DNA from: an uncultured Oscillospiraceae bacterium
GTDB taxonomy: Bacteria > Bacillota > Clostridia > Oscillospirales > Oscillospiraceae
Direction: 5' to 3'
Assembly: GCA_934569045.1 (NCBI GenBank)
Contig: CAKTJX010000015.1
Coordinates: 1 to 53,480, forward strand
DNA length: 53,480 nucleotides
The position numbers and the translations under genes were made by a program. The notes under the pieces were generated by a model. That model was given only the letters and a program-made list of their open reading frames with translations, was not told the origin of the DNA and did no database searches. Positions 1-8,318 of this stretch are shown here, one piece after another (within the stretch, counting starts at the first letter, position 1; each line of letters begins with the position of its first letter).

Positions 1-73
1 AACACAGAAGTTAAGCTCGTCCGCGCCGACAATACTTGCAGGGTGACTTGCCGGGAAGATAGGTAATGCCAAC
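1..73 (+). rRNA. rrf: 5S ribosomal RNA, 3' part (5' end outside window)
   Basis: The first 73 bases match the 3' two thirds of bacterial 5S rRNA: the conserved AACACAGAAGTTAAGC loop comes first, followed by the GGTGACTTGCCGGGAAGATAGGT helix region. The 5' end is cut by the window edge. An rRNA operon should therefore lie upstream. Confidence 0.9.
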
Positions 74-116
74 ATAAGAAAAACCGCTTCGCATTCGCGA
101 GGCGGTTTTTCTTATG
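73..116. terminator. rRNA operon terminator
   Basis: An inverted repeat (AAGAAAAACCGC ... GCGGTTTTTCTT) directly follows the 5S RNA. The tract is symmetrical, so it can also stop transcription arriving from the opposite strand (the aldo/keto reductase). Confidence 0.8.
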
Positions 117-127
117 CAAAAATATGT

Positions 128-220
128 GCCTTGATGAACGTATACCCCCAGAGGGAAGCTCCCACCCTTCCCCTTGGGGAAGGGTGGGGCTTTCCCGTCA
201 GGGTATACGTTCAACCGTGC
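128..220. repeat. Family A repeat, copy A1 (short form)
   Basis: Ends GAACGTATACCCCC and GGGTATACGTTC form an imperfect inverted pair around a central stem CCCTTCCCCTTGGGGAAGGG. The same ends and stem recur near 7.3, 12.8, 21.7, 26.7, 41.6, 47.1, 47.9, 49.4 and 53.4 kb. It lies between the rRNA terminator and the 3' end of the aldo/keto reductase gene. Confidence 0.85.
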
Positions 221-239
221 TTGCGGATCAATGCTGGCT

Positions 240-1226
240 TTATCTGCTGATTTCCTCAATCCGCCTTAGCTCTTCCTCCGTAAACGCCATATTCTCCGCT
301 GCTTTTATATTATCCAGAATCTGGCTGGGCTTCGACGCGCCGATCAGAACAGAGGTTACGGCCTCGTGGTTCAATAGCCACGCCAGAGACATTTCGGCCA
401 AGGTCTGTCCCCGCTGGGCGGCGAGATTGTTCAGGGCGCGGATTTTATCCAGCTTCCCCTGCACTGTCTCCTCCTTCAGGAAACGGCCATCGGTGCGGAT
501 GCGGCTGTCGGCGGGGATGCCGTTTAGGTACCGGTCTGTCAACATGCCCTGGGCCAGGGGGGAGAAGGTGATCAGGCCCTTGTGAAGCTTTGCCGTGGTC
601 TCCAGCAGACCATTCCCCTCAATGGTCCGGTCAAAAATGGAGTAGCGGTTTTGATTGATGACAAAGGGCACGTGGAGCTCCTTCAAAATGGCGGCGGCCT
701 TTTCCAGCGTTGGGCCGTCGTAGTTGGATAGACCCACATACAGCGCCTTGCCGCTGCGTACTGCCTGCTCCAGGGCCCCTATGGTCTCCTCCAACGGGGT
801 ATTGGGGTCCATGCGGTGGTGGTAGAAGATGTCCACATAGTCGACACCCATGCGCTTCAGGCTTTGATCCAGGCTGGCCAGCAGATATTTCCGGCTGCCC
901 CAGTCCCCGTAGGGGCCGTCCCACATGGTGTAGCCCGCCTTGGTGGAGAGAATCAACTCGTCCCGGTAGGGGGCAAAGTCCGCCCGGAAAAGCTTTCCGA
1001 AATTGCTTTCCGCCGCCCCCGGCTCCGGGCCGTAGTTGTTGGCCAGGTCAAAATGGGTGATGCCGTGGTCAAAGGCGGTGCGGCAGAGGGCGCGCATATT
1101 TTCAAAGGGGGCGGTATTGCCAAAGTTGTGCCAGAGCCCCAGGGAAAAGGCTCCCAGCTTGAGTCCGCTTGCCCCGCAGCGGCGGTAGGGAATGGTTTCG
1201 TAGCGAGAGGAAGATGCTTGATACAT
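240..1226 (-). CDS. Aldo/keto reductase (YghZ/Gpr-like)
   Basis: This is a cytosolic NADPH-dependent oxidoreductase of 328 residues, a normal length for the family. The catalytic tetrad is visible: Asp60 and Tyr65 (THFDLANNYGP), Lys96 (ILSTKAGY) and His136/137 (VDIFYHHRMD). The N-terminal GASGLKLGAFSLGLW resembles the YghZ / L-glyceraldehyde-3-phosphate reductase branch. An in-frame ATG exists 25 codons upstream, but I chose the ATG at 1226 because AAAGGAG lies just before it and a consensus promoter overlaps the longer reading. It is a single gene facing the rRNA operon. The substrate cannot be read from sequence; methylglyoxal or other aldehydes are family-level possibilities. Confidence 0.9.
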   Translation of the reverse strand: MYQASSSRYETIPYRRCGASGLKLGAFSLGLWHNFGNTAPFENMRALCRTAFDHGITHFDLANNYGPEPGAAESNFGKLFRADFAPYRDELILSTKAGYTMWDGPYGDWGSRKYLLASLDQSLKRMGVDYVDIFYHHRMDPNTPLEETIGALEQAVRSGKALYVGLSNYDGPTLEKAAAILKELHVPFVINQNRYSIFDRTIEGNGLLETTAKLHKGLITFSPLAQGMLTDRYLNGIPADSRIRTDGRFLKEETVQGKLDKIRALNNLAAQRGQTLAEMSLAWLLNHEAVTSVLIGASKPSQILDNIKAAENMAFTEEELRRIEEISR

Positions 1227-1257
1227 GGAAAAAGTCACTCCTTTCAAAATTTTCCTT

Positions 1258-1286
1258 ATTATAATATAATCTCCGGCGTATTGCAA
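1258..1286 (-). promoter_or_regulatory. Sigma-A-type promoter of the aldo/keto reductase gene
   Basis: On the minus strand TTGCAA, a 17-base spacer and TATAAT end about 30 bases before the chosen ATG. Confidence 0.75.
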
Positions 1287-1387
1287 GGTTTCTTCCTTCA
1301 AAAGTGGGAAAATCCGGGGGGAAATCCCGGTGGTTTTGACAAGGCAAATGTGCCTTTCTGCCCATTCTTTTAGGTAAAATTACCGGA

Positions 1388-1416
1388 TTGACAGTGGGGA
1401 ATTTTGGTGCTACTAT
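1388..1416 (+). promoter_or_regulatory. Sigma-A-type promoter of the first MATE gene
   Basis: TTGACA, 17-base spacer, TACTAT, about 45 bases before the ATG at 1461. Confidence 0.75.
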
Positions 1417-1460
1417 GTGCGCCTGATGAATGATTTTTGACTCGATTGGGAGGTATTTCT

Positions 1461-2831
1461 ATGCCGAAGGAACGGACAAGGGACATGACGGTGGGCGCGC
1501 CCATGCCCATTTTGCTGGCGTTTATTCTGCCGCTGCTTTTGGGGCTGCTGTTCCAGCAGTTCTATGCCATGGTGGATACGGTGGTGGTGGGCAATTTCCT
1601 GGGCATGGAGGCCCTGGCGGGGGTCGGCTCCACCGGCTCCATTAACTTCCTGGTGCTTGGATTGTGCAACGGTGTCTGCGCGGGCTTTGCCATCCCCGTG
1701 GCCCAGAAATTCGGAGAGAAGGACTACGAGGGCCTGCGGGATTTTGTGGGCAATATGATCTGGCTGGGCTCCATCATTGCGTTGATCGTGACCCTCATTA
1801 CCACCATCGGCTGCCGGGCCATTCTCACCGCCATGAACACCCCGGAGAGCACCTTCTCCTATGCCTATGACTATATCTTCCTGATCTTCGCGGGCATCCC
1901 TGCCACCATGCTCTACAACCTGCTCTCCGGCATTCTCCGCTCCCTGGGGGACAGCCGGACGCCGCTGCTGTTTCTGATTTTCTCAAGCCTGCTGAATGTG
2001 GCGCTGGATGTGGTGTGCGTGGTGACCCTGAAGATGGGCGTGGCCGGCGCGGGCTGGGCGACCCTGATCAGCCAGCTGATTTCCGGGCTGCTGTGCCTGC
2101 TGTATATGTTCAAGAAGTTTCCCATTCTCCATCTGAAAAAGCGGAATCTGAAGCTGCGTGGATTTTATGTAAACCGTCTGCTGGTGATGGGCCTGCCCAT
2201 GGGTATGCAGTATTCCATTACCGCCGTCGGCAGCATCCTTTTGCAGACCGCCGTCAACGGCCTGGGCCCCATTGCCATGGCTGCCGTGGCCGCCTCCAAC
2301 AAGGTGACGAACCTTTTTGCCACCCCCTACGATGCCATGGGCACCATGGCGGCCACCTATGCGGGGCAGAACCTGGGGGCCGGAAAGCTGGACAGAGTCC
2401 AGGAGGGGGTCCGGGACTGCGCCATTCTGGGCACGGCCTATTTTGTGGTGGCCATGATCGCTATGTACTTTGGCGGGGCCCAGATGGCGGGGCTGTTCCT
2501 GGATTCCAGCGATATCGCCTCCGCCGCGGAAATTCTGCCCCTGGCCCGGCAGCTGCTGGTGACCAACGCGGCCTTCTATGTGCCGCTGCTGGGGGTCAAC
2601 CTGTTCCGCTTCACCATCCAGGGCCTGGGCTACTCCAATCTGGCCGTGGTGGCCGGTGTGGCCGAGATGATCGCCCGGGGCGCGGTGGCCCTGGGATTGG
2701 TCCCGGTGCTGGGCTTTACCGCCGTGTGCTATGCCAGCCCCGCCGCCTGGGTGCTGGCGGACTGCTTCCTGATCCCCGCCTATTTCGTCTGCCTGAAGCG
2801 CAGAACGAAAGAGGCGGCAGAGCTCCTATAA
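1461..2831 (+). CDS. MATE family multidrug/Na+ antiporter
   Basis: A 456-residue polytopic membrane protein with about 12 hydrophobic segments in two MatE halves. The first half opens with GAPMPILLAFILPLLLG followed by QQFYAMVDTVVVGNFLG, the typical MATE helix 1-2 sequence. The second half begins near NRLLVMGLPMGMQYSI. The family exports cationic drugs or metabolites using Na+ or H+ gradients. The ATG at 1461 is preceded by GGGAGG at 1448; an in-frame TTG at 1437 has no ribosome site. It has its own promoter and terminator, so it is probably separate from the downstream glycosyltransferases. The substrate is unknown. Confidence 0.92.
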   Translation: MPKERTRDMTVGAPMPILLAFILPLLLGLLFQQFYAMVDTVVVGNFLGMEALAGVGSTGSINFLVLGLCNGVCAGFAIPVAQKFGEKDYEGLRDFVGNMIWLGSIIALIVTLITTIGCRAILTAMNTPESTFSYAYDYIFLIFAGIPATMLYNLLSGILRSLGDSRTPLLFLIFSSLLNVALDVVCVVTLKMGVAGAGWATLISQLISGLLCLLYMFKKFPILHLKKRNLKLRGFYVNRLLVMGLPMGMQYSITAVGSILLQTAVNGLGPIAMAAVAASNKVTNLFATPYDAMGTMAATYAGQNLGAGKLDRVQEGVRDCAILGTAYFVVAMIAMYFGGAQMAGLFLDSSDIASAAEILPLARQLLVTNAAFYVPLLGVNLFRFTIQGLGYSNLAVVAGVAEMIARGAVALGLVPVLGFTAVCYASPAAWVLADCFLIPAYFVCLKRRTKEAAELL

Positions 2832-2847
2832 TCCCCGTTTTCTCTAC

Positions 2848-2884
2848 AGCCCCCAGCGGTTTTCCTGCCGCCGGGGGCTTTTTC
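2848..2884 (+). terminator. Rho-independent terminator after the MATE gene
   Basis: Stem AGCCCCCAGCGG / CCGCCGGGGGCT (11 of 12 paired) followed by a T run. Confidence 0.85.
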
Positions 2885-2907
2885 CGCTTCCTTTTTTGGC
2901 TGCTTTG

Positions 2908-2916
2908 TGGTACAAT
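2908..2916 (+). promoter_or_regulatory. Extended -10 promoter of the glycosyltransferase operon
   Basis: TGG directly precedes TACAAT; the -35 region is weak. It sits between the preceding terminator and the GTG start at 2949. Confidence 0.5.
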
Positions 2917-2948
2917 AAGAAAATTAAAGGATTGGGAGGGATTTTTCC

Positions 2949-4004
2949 GTGGAACCAAGGAAAAAGGTGCTGCATTTTCTGCCCAGGAATACCTTCAGCG
3001 GGGCGGAAAATGTGGTCTGCCAGATCATCGCCCTGTTCCGGGGCGAGATCGATATGTACTACTGCTGTCCGGATGGGCCCATCCGGCAGGCCTTGGAGGC
3101 CCGGAATATCCCGTATCTTCCCATGGAGGCTTTCAACGTCAAAGAGGTGCGCCAAATGATTCAGGCGCAGAAGCCGGACCTCATTCAGGCCCACGACATG
3201 CTGTCCTCCGTGGTATGCGCCGCCGCCTGCGGGAAAACGCCCCTGGTGTGCCATATCCACAACAACGGCTTCGACTCCCGAAAGCTGAACCCGAAAACCC
3301 TGCTGTTTCTCCCGGCGGCGAAGAAAGCCCGGCATATCTTCTGGGTGTCCCCCTCCGCCATGGAGAGCTTCTATTTTCGCCGGGCCGTTGCAGCCAAGAG
3401 CTCCGTGCTGCGCAATGTCATCGACCCGGAGGCCCTGCGGCAGCGGGCGGCGGAGGCAGAGCTGCGGGGCCACAGCCACATCGTCTTTCTGGGCCGGATG
3501 TCGGAGCCCAAAAATCCCCTGCGGCTGCTGAAGGTTCTGGAGCTGACGGCAGAGCGGGTGCCGAAGCTGGACGCAAAGATCATCGGCAGCGGCGAGCTGG
3601 AGAAGGCGGTTCGGAAGGCCTGGACGTGCTCCCCGGCGAAGGACCACATTCAATTGCTGGGCTACCAGAGCAATGCCTACGGCCTCTTGGAGGGGGCGGA
3701 CCTGATGCTGATGACCTCACTCTGGGAGGGGACCCCCATGTGTGCCCTGGAAGCCATGGCCCTGGGGGTGCCCATTGTCAGCACCCCGGTGGACGGGCTG
3801 TGTGACCTGGTGGACCCGGGGAAGACGGGCTTTCTGGAAAGCACGGACGAGGCCCTGGCGGACCGCTGCGCCCAGATTATCCGGAATCCTGCCCTGCGGG
3901 CAGAGCTGTCGGAAAACACCCTGAAAAACGCCGCGGCGCTGCTGGACCTGGAGCACTATCGGCAGCAGCTGCGCAATGCCTATGGATTTGGAGGGAGCTT
4001 ATGA
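2949..4004 (+). CDS. Glycosyltransferase, GT4-like (GT-B fold)
   Basis: This 351-residue enzyme transfers a sugar from a nucleotide donor to an unknown acceptor. The C-terminal half has the GT4 donor-site pattern: LWEGTPMCALEAMALGVPIV contains the EX7E motif, preceded by VFLGRMSEPKN and IIGSGELE. The N-terminal half begins with VLHFLPRNTFSGAENVV, the usual acceptor-domain opening. It starts with GTG, with GGGAGGG 8 bases upstream. It is the first of four glycosyltransferase genes; its stop overlaps the next start by four bases (ATGA), so they are translationally coupled. The set probably builds a surface glycan or glycosylates a cell-wall polymer, but no polymerase or dedicated flippase is nearby. 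Confidence 0.9.
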   Translation: MEPRKKVLHFLPRNTFSGAENVVCQIIALFRGEIDMYYCCPDGPIRQALEARNIPYLPMEAFNVKEVRQMIQAQKPDLIQAHDMLSSVVCAAACGKTPLVCHIHNNGFDSRKLNPKTLLFLPAAKKARHIFWVSPSAMESFYFRRAVAAKSSVLRNVIDPEALRQRAAEAELRGHSHIVFLGRMSEPKNPLRLLKVLELTAERVPKLDAKIIGSGELEKAVRKAWTCSPAKDHIQLLGYQSNAYGLLEGADLMLMTSLWEGTPMCALEAMALGVPIVSTPVDGLCDLVDPGKTGFLESTDEALADRCAQIIRNPALRAELSENTLKNAAALLDLEHYRQQLRNAYGFGGSL

Positions 4005-5077
4005 AGATTTTGCAGATCATACCCACCTTCGGCGTGGGCGGCGCGGAAACCATGTGCGCAGGCCTGTGCCGGCAGTTGCAGGCCATGGGCCACGAGGTAA
4101 CCGCCGTGAGCCTGTCCGGGGACCGAACCCCCATTACCCGGGGGCTGGAGGCGGCGGGAGTTTCCATCCGCTATCTGGACAAGGCCCTGGGGCTGGACCT
4201 GGGCTGCGTCGGCAGGCTGAAGCGGGTGATCCGGGAAGAGAAGCCGGATATCCTCCATACCCACCTCCACGCCCTCAAGTACGCGGCGCTGGCCGGGGGA
4301 AATCTCCCCATTGTCCATACCGTCCACAATCAGGCGGCCCAAGAGGCGGTTTTCCTGGACCAGCAAATCGGCAGGCGACTTTTCCGCGCGGGCAGGGCGC
4401 TTCCGGTGGCCCTGACAGGGGAGATTCGGCAGTCCGTGGCCCAGCTCTATGGGCTGGAGGAGGGAAAAATTCCCATTGTGACCAACGGCATCGATCTGAC
4501 CCGCTGCCAGGAAAAAGGGGAATACACCCTGCACTACCCCATCGAAATCCTCCATGTGGGCCGCTTCTTCCCCCAGAAAAATCACAAGTGCATTTTGCAG
4601 GCGGCGGCGATTCTCAAGAAGAAGGGCATCAACGCCCGCGTCCGCTGCTATGGGGATGGTCCCCTGCTGGAAGAGATTCGGGGGCAGACAAGAGAGCTGG
4701 GCCTGGAAAACCAGGTGCTCCTGGAGGGAATTACGGAGGACGTGTATTCCCGGATGGCGGAAAGCGACCTGTTCATTCTCCCTTCCTCCTGGGAAGGCAT
4801 GCCCATGACCGTGATTGAGGCCATGGGCACCGGCCTGCCGGTGATCGCCGCCCGGGTGGGGGGTATCCCGGATATGCTCCGGGACGGGGAAAGCGGCCTG
4901 CTGATCGACCCCACCCCCCAGGCCCTTGCTCAGGCCATTGAGCGGCTGGCAAAGGACGAGGCCCTGCGCCAGCACCTGGGCGAGGAGGCCCGGAAGGACG
5001 CGGAGCGCTTTTCCCTTCCGGCCATGGCCCGGGGCTACGAAGCCCTCTATCAAAGCCGCCTGGAGGCCCGCCTATGA
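4001..5077 (+). CDS. Glycosyltransferase, GT4-like (GT-B fold)
   Basis: This is a 358-residue retaining-type glycosyltransferase. The N-terminal domain opens with ILQIIPTFGVGGAETMCAGL, the GGAE loop common in GT4 enzymes. The C-terminal domain contains VGRFFPQKNH, YGDGPLLEEIR and SSWEGMPMTVIEAMGTGLPV with the EX7E pair that binds the nucleotide sugar. It overlaps both neighbours by ATGA, so expression is coupled. It differs clearly from the preceding GT4 and is not a recent tandem duplicate. Donor and acceptor are unknown. Confidence 0.92.
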   Translation: MKILQIIPTFGVGGAETMCAGLCRQLQAMGHEVTAVSLSGDRTPITRGLEAAGVSIRYLDKALGLDLGCVGRLKRVIREEKPDILHTHLHALKYAALAGGNLPIVHTVHNQAAQEAVFLDQQIGRRLFRAGRALPVALTGEIRQSVAQLYGLEEGKIPIVTNGIDLTRCQEKGEYTLHYPIEILHVGRFFPQKNHKCILQAAAILKKKGINARVRCYGDGPLLEEIRGQTRELGLENQVLLEGITEDVYSRMAESDLFILPSSWEGMPMTVIEAMGTGLPVIAARVGGIPDMLRDGESGLLIDPTPQALAQAIERLAKDEALRQHLGEEARKDAERFSLPAMARGYEALYQSRLEARL

Positions 5078-6168
5078 ACCGGCTGCTGCGGGAGGCTGCC
5101 CGCTCCGCCGGGAAGCTGCTGAGCCCCGCCTCCGGCGCGGAAGCGGACCTGAAATCCATCTGGCCGGACAACGGCGGCAGCTGCCGCGTCCGGCGGGATG
5201 CCGCCTGGGCAAACCCGGAGAACCCGGTGGCGCTCAGCGTCATTATCCCCTGCTACAACAATGCCCCCTACTTAAAGGCCAGCCTGGACTCCGTGCTGAG
5301 CCAGCAGACAAGCGATTCCTTTGAGGCCGTGGTCATTGACGACGGCTCCACGGACGAGACCCCTGCCATATTGGATGCCTACCGGGGAAAGCCCAATGTG
5401 ACCCTGCTGCGGCAGGAGAACCGGGGCCACTCCGGGGCCCGGAACGCCGGAATTGCCGCCTGCCGGGGAAAATATCTGCTGTTCCACGACAGCGACGATA
5501 CCCTGCTTCCCGGGAGCCTGGAGGCCCTGCTGACCTGCGCCCTGGAAAACGATGCGGATATTGTGGCCGGCGGGTATGTGTGCAAGGATGCCCAGGGGAA
5601 TATAAGCCCCGGGAAAACCTTCCAGACGGGACCGGTAACGGACCGGGAGCAGATTCCCGGTATGACCTGCGGCAAGCTCTTCCGCCGGGAGCTCTGGGGG
5701 GAACTGTGCTTCCCGGAAGGATACTGGTATGAGGATTCGGTCATCTGCCAGATCCTGCTGCCCATGGCCCAGAGAATCTATGCCATATCCACCCCTGTTT
5801 TTGCCTATCTGCTGAACCCAAAGGGCGTCTCCGCCGCCTCTCAGGGGCAGCCGAAGGCCCTGGAGAGCCTGTATATTACGGAAAAGCTCCTGGGGGAGCG
5901 GGCCCAATTCGGCCTGGCCGTGACCCAGAAGGACTACACCCATTTTCTCCATATGGTGCTGCTGACCTACCACCGAACCCGGGCCCTGGGGTCCAAGGTG
6001 CCCTACCCGGTCTTCCTGGCCCAGCGGCGGCTCTGGCAGCGGTATTTTGCCCAGCTCCCGGAGGTGCCGCCTTACGCCCCCCTGGGGCAGGCCCTGCGGG
6101 AAGGAAAGTTCCGCCGGTATCTCTGGCTCTGCGAAACCCTGTGGATTCGGAACCGGATGGGAGGATAG
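5074..6168 (+). CDS. Glycosyltransferase family 2 (GT-A fold)
   Basis: This 364-residue protein has a GT2 domain from about residue 52: LSVIIPCYNNAPYLKASLDS, then VVIDDGSTDETPAIL, and the metal/nucleotide site FHDSDDTLLPGS. About 50 residues precede the catalytic domain with no obvious membrane helix, longer than in many GT2 enzymes. The C-terminal part lacks long hydrophobic stretches, so the enzyme is probably soluble or peripheral. It is the third gene of the coupled operon (ATGA overlap with gene 2) and its stop lies four bases before the start of the next gene. Confidence 0.92.
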   Translation: MNRLLREAARSAGKLLSPASGAEADLKSIWPDNGGSCRVRRDAAWANPENPVALSVIIPCYNNAPYLKASLDSVLSQQTSDSFEAVVIDDGSTDETPAILDAYRGKPNVTLLRQENRGHSGARNAGIAACRGKYLLFHDSDDTLLPGSLEALLTCALENDADIVAGGYVCKDAQGNISPGKTFQTGPVTDREQIPGMTCGKLFRRELWGELCFPEGYWYEDSVICQILLPMAQRIYAISTPVFAYLLNPKGVSAASQGQPKALESLYITEKLLGERAQFGLAVTQKDYTHFLHMVLLTYHRTRALGSKVPYPVFLAQRRLWQRYFAQLPEVPPYAPLGQALREGKFRRYLWLCETLWIRNRMGG

Positions 6169-6172
6169 ATGC

Positions 6173-7204
6173 TTGAAATTTTATGTCTTGATCCCGGTAT
6201 ACAAGGCGGAGGCCTTTTTACCGGACTGTCTCCATTCCGTCTTTGCCCAGATCTGGCAGAATTTTGAAATTGTCCTGGTGGACGACGGCTCCCCGGACGG
6301 CTCCGGGAAGCTCTGCGATGCTTACGCCTCTCAGGATGCCCGGGTCCATACCCTGCACCAGGAAAATACGGGGCCCTACGGTGCCCGCCGGACGGCCATC
6401 CGGTACGCCCTGGACCATGGGGCCCCTGACGACTGGGCTGTCTTCCTGGATGCGGACGACAGTCTGAAACCAAAAGCCCTGGAAGCCATTGCAGGCGCCG
6501 CGCAGGACAGCGGGGCAGACCTGATTTTCATTGGGGAAGATCAGGTCTTTGAAGGAAAGGTCCTGCGGCCCTTCCCTACAGAGATGGCCTACCTCGGCAC
6601 GGTGACGGACAAGCGGCAGCTCTACAAGATTGTCTTCCAGGACGGCTGGTACAATCCTCTGTGGAAAAAGGCAGCCCCCCTGCGCTTGCTGCCCAGAGAG
6701 GACCGCAGGGAATTCTACCCCATCCGCTTCGGCGAGGATCTGCTGCAAAGCATCCCTCTGTACCGGGACTGCCAAAAGGCGCTGTTCCTGCCGGACAGCC
6801 TCTACAACTACACCCAGAACCCCGCCTCGGCCACCAATGCCCTGGGGTGCGGTGCCTACCGCTGCAGCTCTCTGGTGCTGGAAACCTGCTGGAATTTCCT
6901 GAAGGGGGAAGGGGTCTGGACAGAGGAAGATTTCGCGGAATACATGGGCTGGCTCCGCCGTCTGACCCGTTTCCAGGTCTGGCTGGTGGCCAAATTCGCC
7001 GCCCCGGTTTCCGCCAGAACACGCCATCTGACGGACATTGCGGAGGATGCGTTCTACGCCAAAATCATTGCCACCGCCCCCAGGAAGGATTTCTGCCTCC
7101 GGCTGATGCAGGGCAGGCATTTCGCGATTCTCTGCCTGCTGGGCACGACTGCAAGAAGATTGGGCCGCGCGCGGGCGTGGGTGCGGAGGATTATGAAACG
7201 GTAA
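6173..7204 (+). CDS. Glycosyltransferase family 2 (GT-A fold), TTG start
   Basis: This 343-residue GT2 enzyme shows KFYVLIPVYKAEAFLPDCL, LVDDGSPDGSGKLCDAY, the ENTGPYGARRTAIRYA loop and the metal site FLDADDSLKPKAL. The reading frame extends upstream inside the previous gene, but homology begins exactly at TTG 6173, which has GGGAGGA seven bases before it. The ATG four bases earlier is in another frame. The end is rich in basic residues (RRLGRARAWVRRIMKR), possibly for membrane-surface contact. It is the last gene of the operon and is followed by a terminator. Confidence 0.88.
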   Translation: MKFYVLIPVYKAEAFLPDCLHSVFAQIWQNFEIVLVDDGSPDGSGKLCDAYASQDARVHTLHQENTGPYGARRTAIRYALDHGAPDDWAVFLDADDSLKPKALEAIAGAAQDSGADLIFIGEDQVFEGKVLRPFPTEMAYLGTVTDKRQLYKIVFQDGWYNPLWKKAAPLRLLPREDRREFYPIRFGEDLLQSIPLYRDCQKALFLPDSLYNYTQNPASATNALGCGAYRCSSLVLETCWNFLKGEGVWTEEDFAEYMGWLRRLTRFQVWLVAKFAAPVSARTRHLTDIAEDAFYAKIIATAPRKDFCLRLMQGRHFAILCLLGTTARRLGRARAWVRRIMKR

Positions 7205-7214
7205 TACGAAAAAA

Positions 7215-7249
7215 CAGAGACCGGGTCAAATACCTGGTCTCTGCTTTTT
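7215..7249 (+). terminator. Terminator of the glycosyltransferase operon
   Basis: Stem CAGAGACCGGGT / ACCTGGTCTCTG followed by CTTTTTG, just after the stop at 7204. Confidence 0.85.
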
Positions 7250-7307
7250 GCGGTTCATACGTCGAAGCGATTGCTGCCCCGGATGACGTATACCCTAATG
7301 GGGAAAA

Positions 7308-7457
7308 GGGGCTGTTGCAAAATAGCAAACCCGTAGGGGCGGCTATTAGCCGCCCGCCGACTTTCGGGACAGAGCGTATCGATCAAACGCGCAATTCCGT
7401 CAGATCGCGGGCGGCTGGTAGCCGCCCCTACGAAAATGCCTATTTTGCAACAGCCCC
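7308..7457. repeat. Module C, copy 1
   Basis: Perfect 17-base ends, GGGGCTGTTGCAAAATA and its inverse complement, surround a B-type element. A second copy lies in the opposite orientation at 41655-41804 and shares most internal sequence, including the cores around TTTCGGGACAGAGCG and ACGCGCAATTCCGT. Confidence 0.85.
7333..7432. repeat. Family B repeat, copy B1 (inside module C)
   Basis: It begins GTAGGGGCGGCTATTAGCC and ends GGCTGGTAGCCGCCCCTAC. Each end is itself a small hairpin and the two ends pair with each other. The core differs from the stand-alone B copies. Confidence 0.85.
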
Positions 7458-7502
7458 GGGCTTCCCACAGGGGTTATACGTTCCACCGGGCTTGCAGTTA
7501 CT

Positions 7503-8318
7503 TCAACTGTCAATTGTCAACTGTCCATCCCCAACCAGCTCCTCGTAAAACACCCCCAGGCTTCCCACATAGTGCGGTTTCCATGGCCGGTTCTTTCCGC
7601 AGAAGTGGAGCACTACCGTATTTTCCCGGACCCAGGCCAGGTCGTGGCGGGGGTGGCGGGGGTTGGCATTGTAGAGGTTCAGGATGCGGTCGCTGAGGTT
7701 GTATTTCTGGGTGTCCGCCAGCAGAATCTTGTCCCCGTGGAGTACGGTCAGCAGGTCCTGGTCCGGGAGCCAGAAGGAGTCCACTTTCTGGAGGGCGGTC
7801 TGCCGGATCTCCTCCATGGTGAGGTTCTGCCGCAGGGCTTCCAGATTCAGGACCATGACCCCGGTGTTGACATAGGGCGCGCCTTCCGGCACGTTCAGCC
7901 GGTGGTTGTTAAAGCGGGTCAGGGCCTCCCGGACGTGGGTGCAGGCAATGTAGTAGCTGCCCTCAAAATCCATGCTGTAGAGCTCCCGCAGGGGATTGAT
8001 CACCAGGGTATCCACGTCCAGGTAGAGAATCCGGTCCAGGGTTTCCGGCAGCAGCAATGGGGCGGCCAGCCGGTAATAGATCTGCCGGGGGTACCGGCCG
8101 CTCTCCGGGAAGCCGTCAAAGTCCGCGGGGTTCACCGTTACGAAACGGCAGCGAACCCGGTCACTGACGGCGGTGACCGCGTCCATATCTTCCTGGGTTA
8201 GGTCCGAGTGGAGAATATAGGCATCGTAATGTTCCTCGCCCCCGTGCTTCACAATGGATTGGAGGCACTGGCACAGCAGGGGCCGGAATTTGGGGTTGAT
8301 GCAGAACAGCAGATTCAT
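7503..8318 (-). CDS. Glycosyltransferase family 8
   Basis: This 271-residue GT8 (GT-A fold) enzyme resembles LPS/teichoic-acid type galactosyl- or glucosyltransferases. Features are the N-terminal [18 protein letters not shown], the metal-binding DxD at Asp101-Val-Asp103 (ILYLDVDTLVINPL), YVNTGVMVLNLEALRQ and the WLPDQDLL / WKPHY C-terminal motifs. Its ATG overlaps the ftsH stop by four bases, so it is translated from the ftsH message. That pairing is unexpected for a sugar transferase and may simply reflect operon drift. The acceptor is unknown. Confidence 0.9.
   Translation of the reverse strand: MNLLFCINPKFRPLLCQCLQSIVKHGGEEHYDAYILHSDLTQEDMDAVTAVSDRVRCRFVTVNPADFDGFPESGRYPRQIYYRLAAPLLLPETLDRILYLDVDTLVINPLRELYSMDFEGSYYIACTHVREALTRFNNHRLNVPEGAPYVNTGVMVLNLEALRQNLTMEEIRQTALQKVDSFWLPDQDLLTVLHGDKILLADTQKYNLSDRILNLYNANPRHPRHDLAWVRENTVVLHFCGKNRPWKPHYVGSLGVFYEELVGDGQLTIDS

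Larger units (their letters stand above)
7277..7495. repeat. Family A repeat, copy A2, carrying module C
   Basis: The left end GATGACGTATACCC and right end GGGTTATACGTTCCACCGGG match family A termini, but the short central stem is replaced by a 150-base module C (7308-7457), which itself contains a family B element. It fills most of the ~300-base gap between two convergent operons. Confidence 0.8.

Noticed and set aside
11..259. Small open frames over the 5S rRNA and repeat A1
   Set aside because: They overlap rRNA and a palindromic repeat, with no ribosome site.
1461..7204. The first MATE protein as the flippase of the glycosyltransferase cluster
   Set aside because: Sequence matches MATE drug exporters rather than Wzx, and a strong terminator plus a new promoter separate it from the glycosyltransferases.
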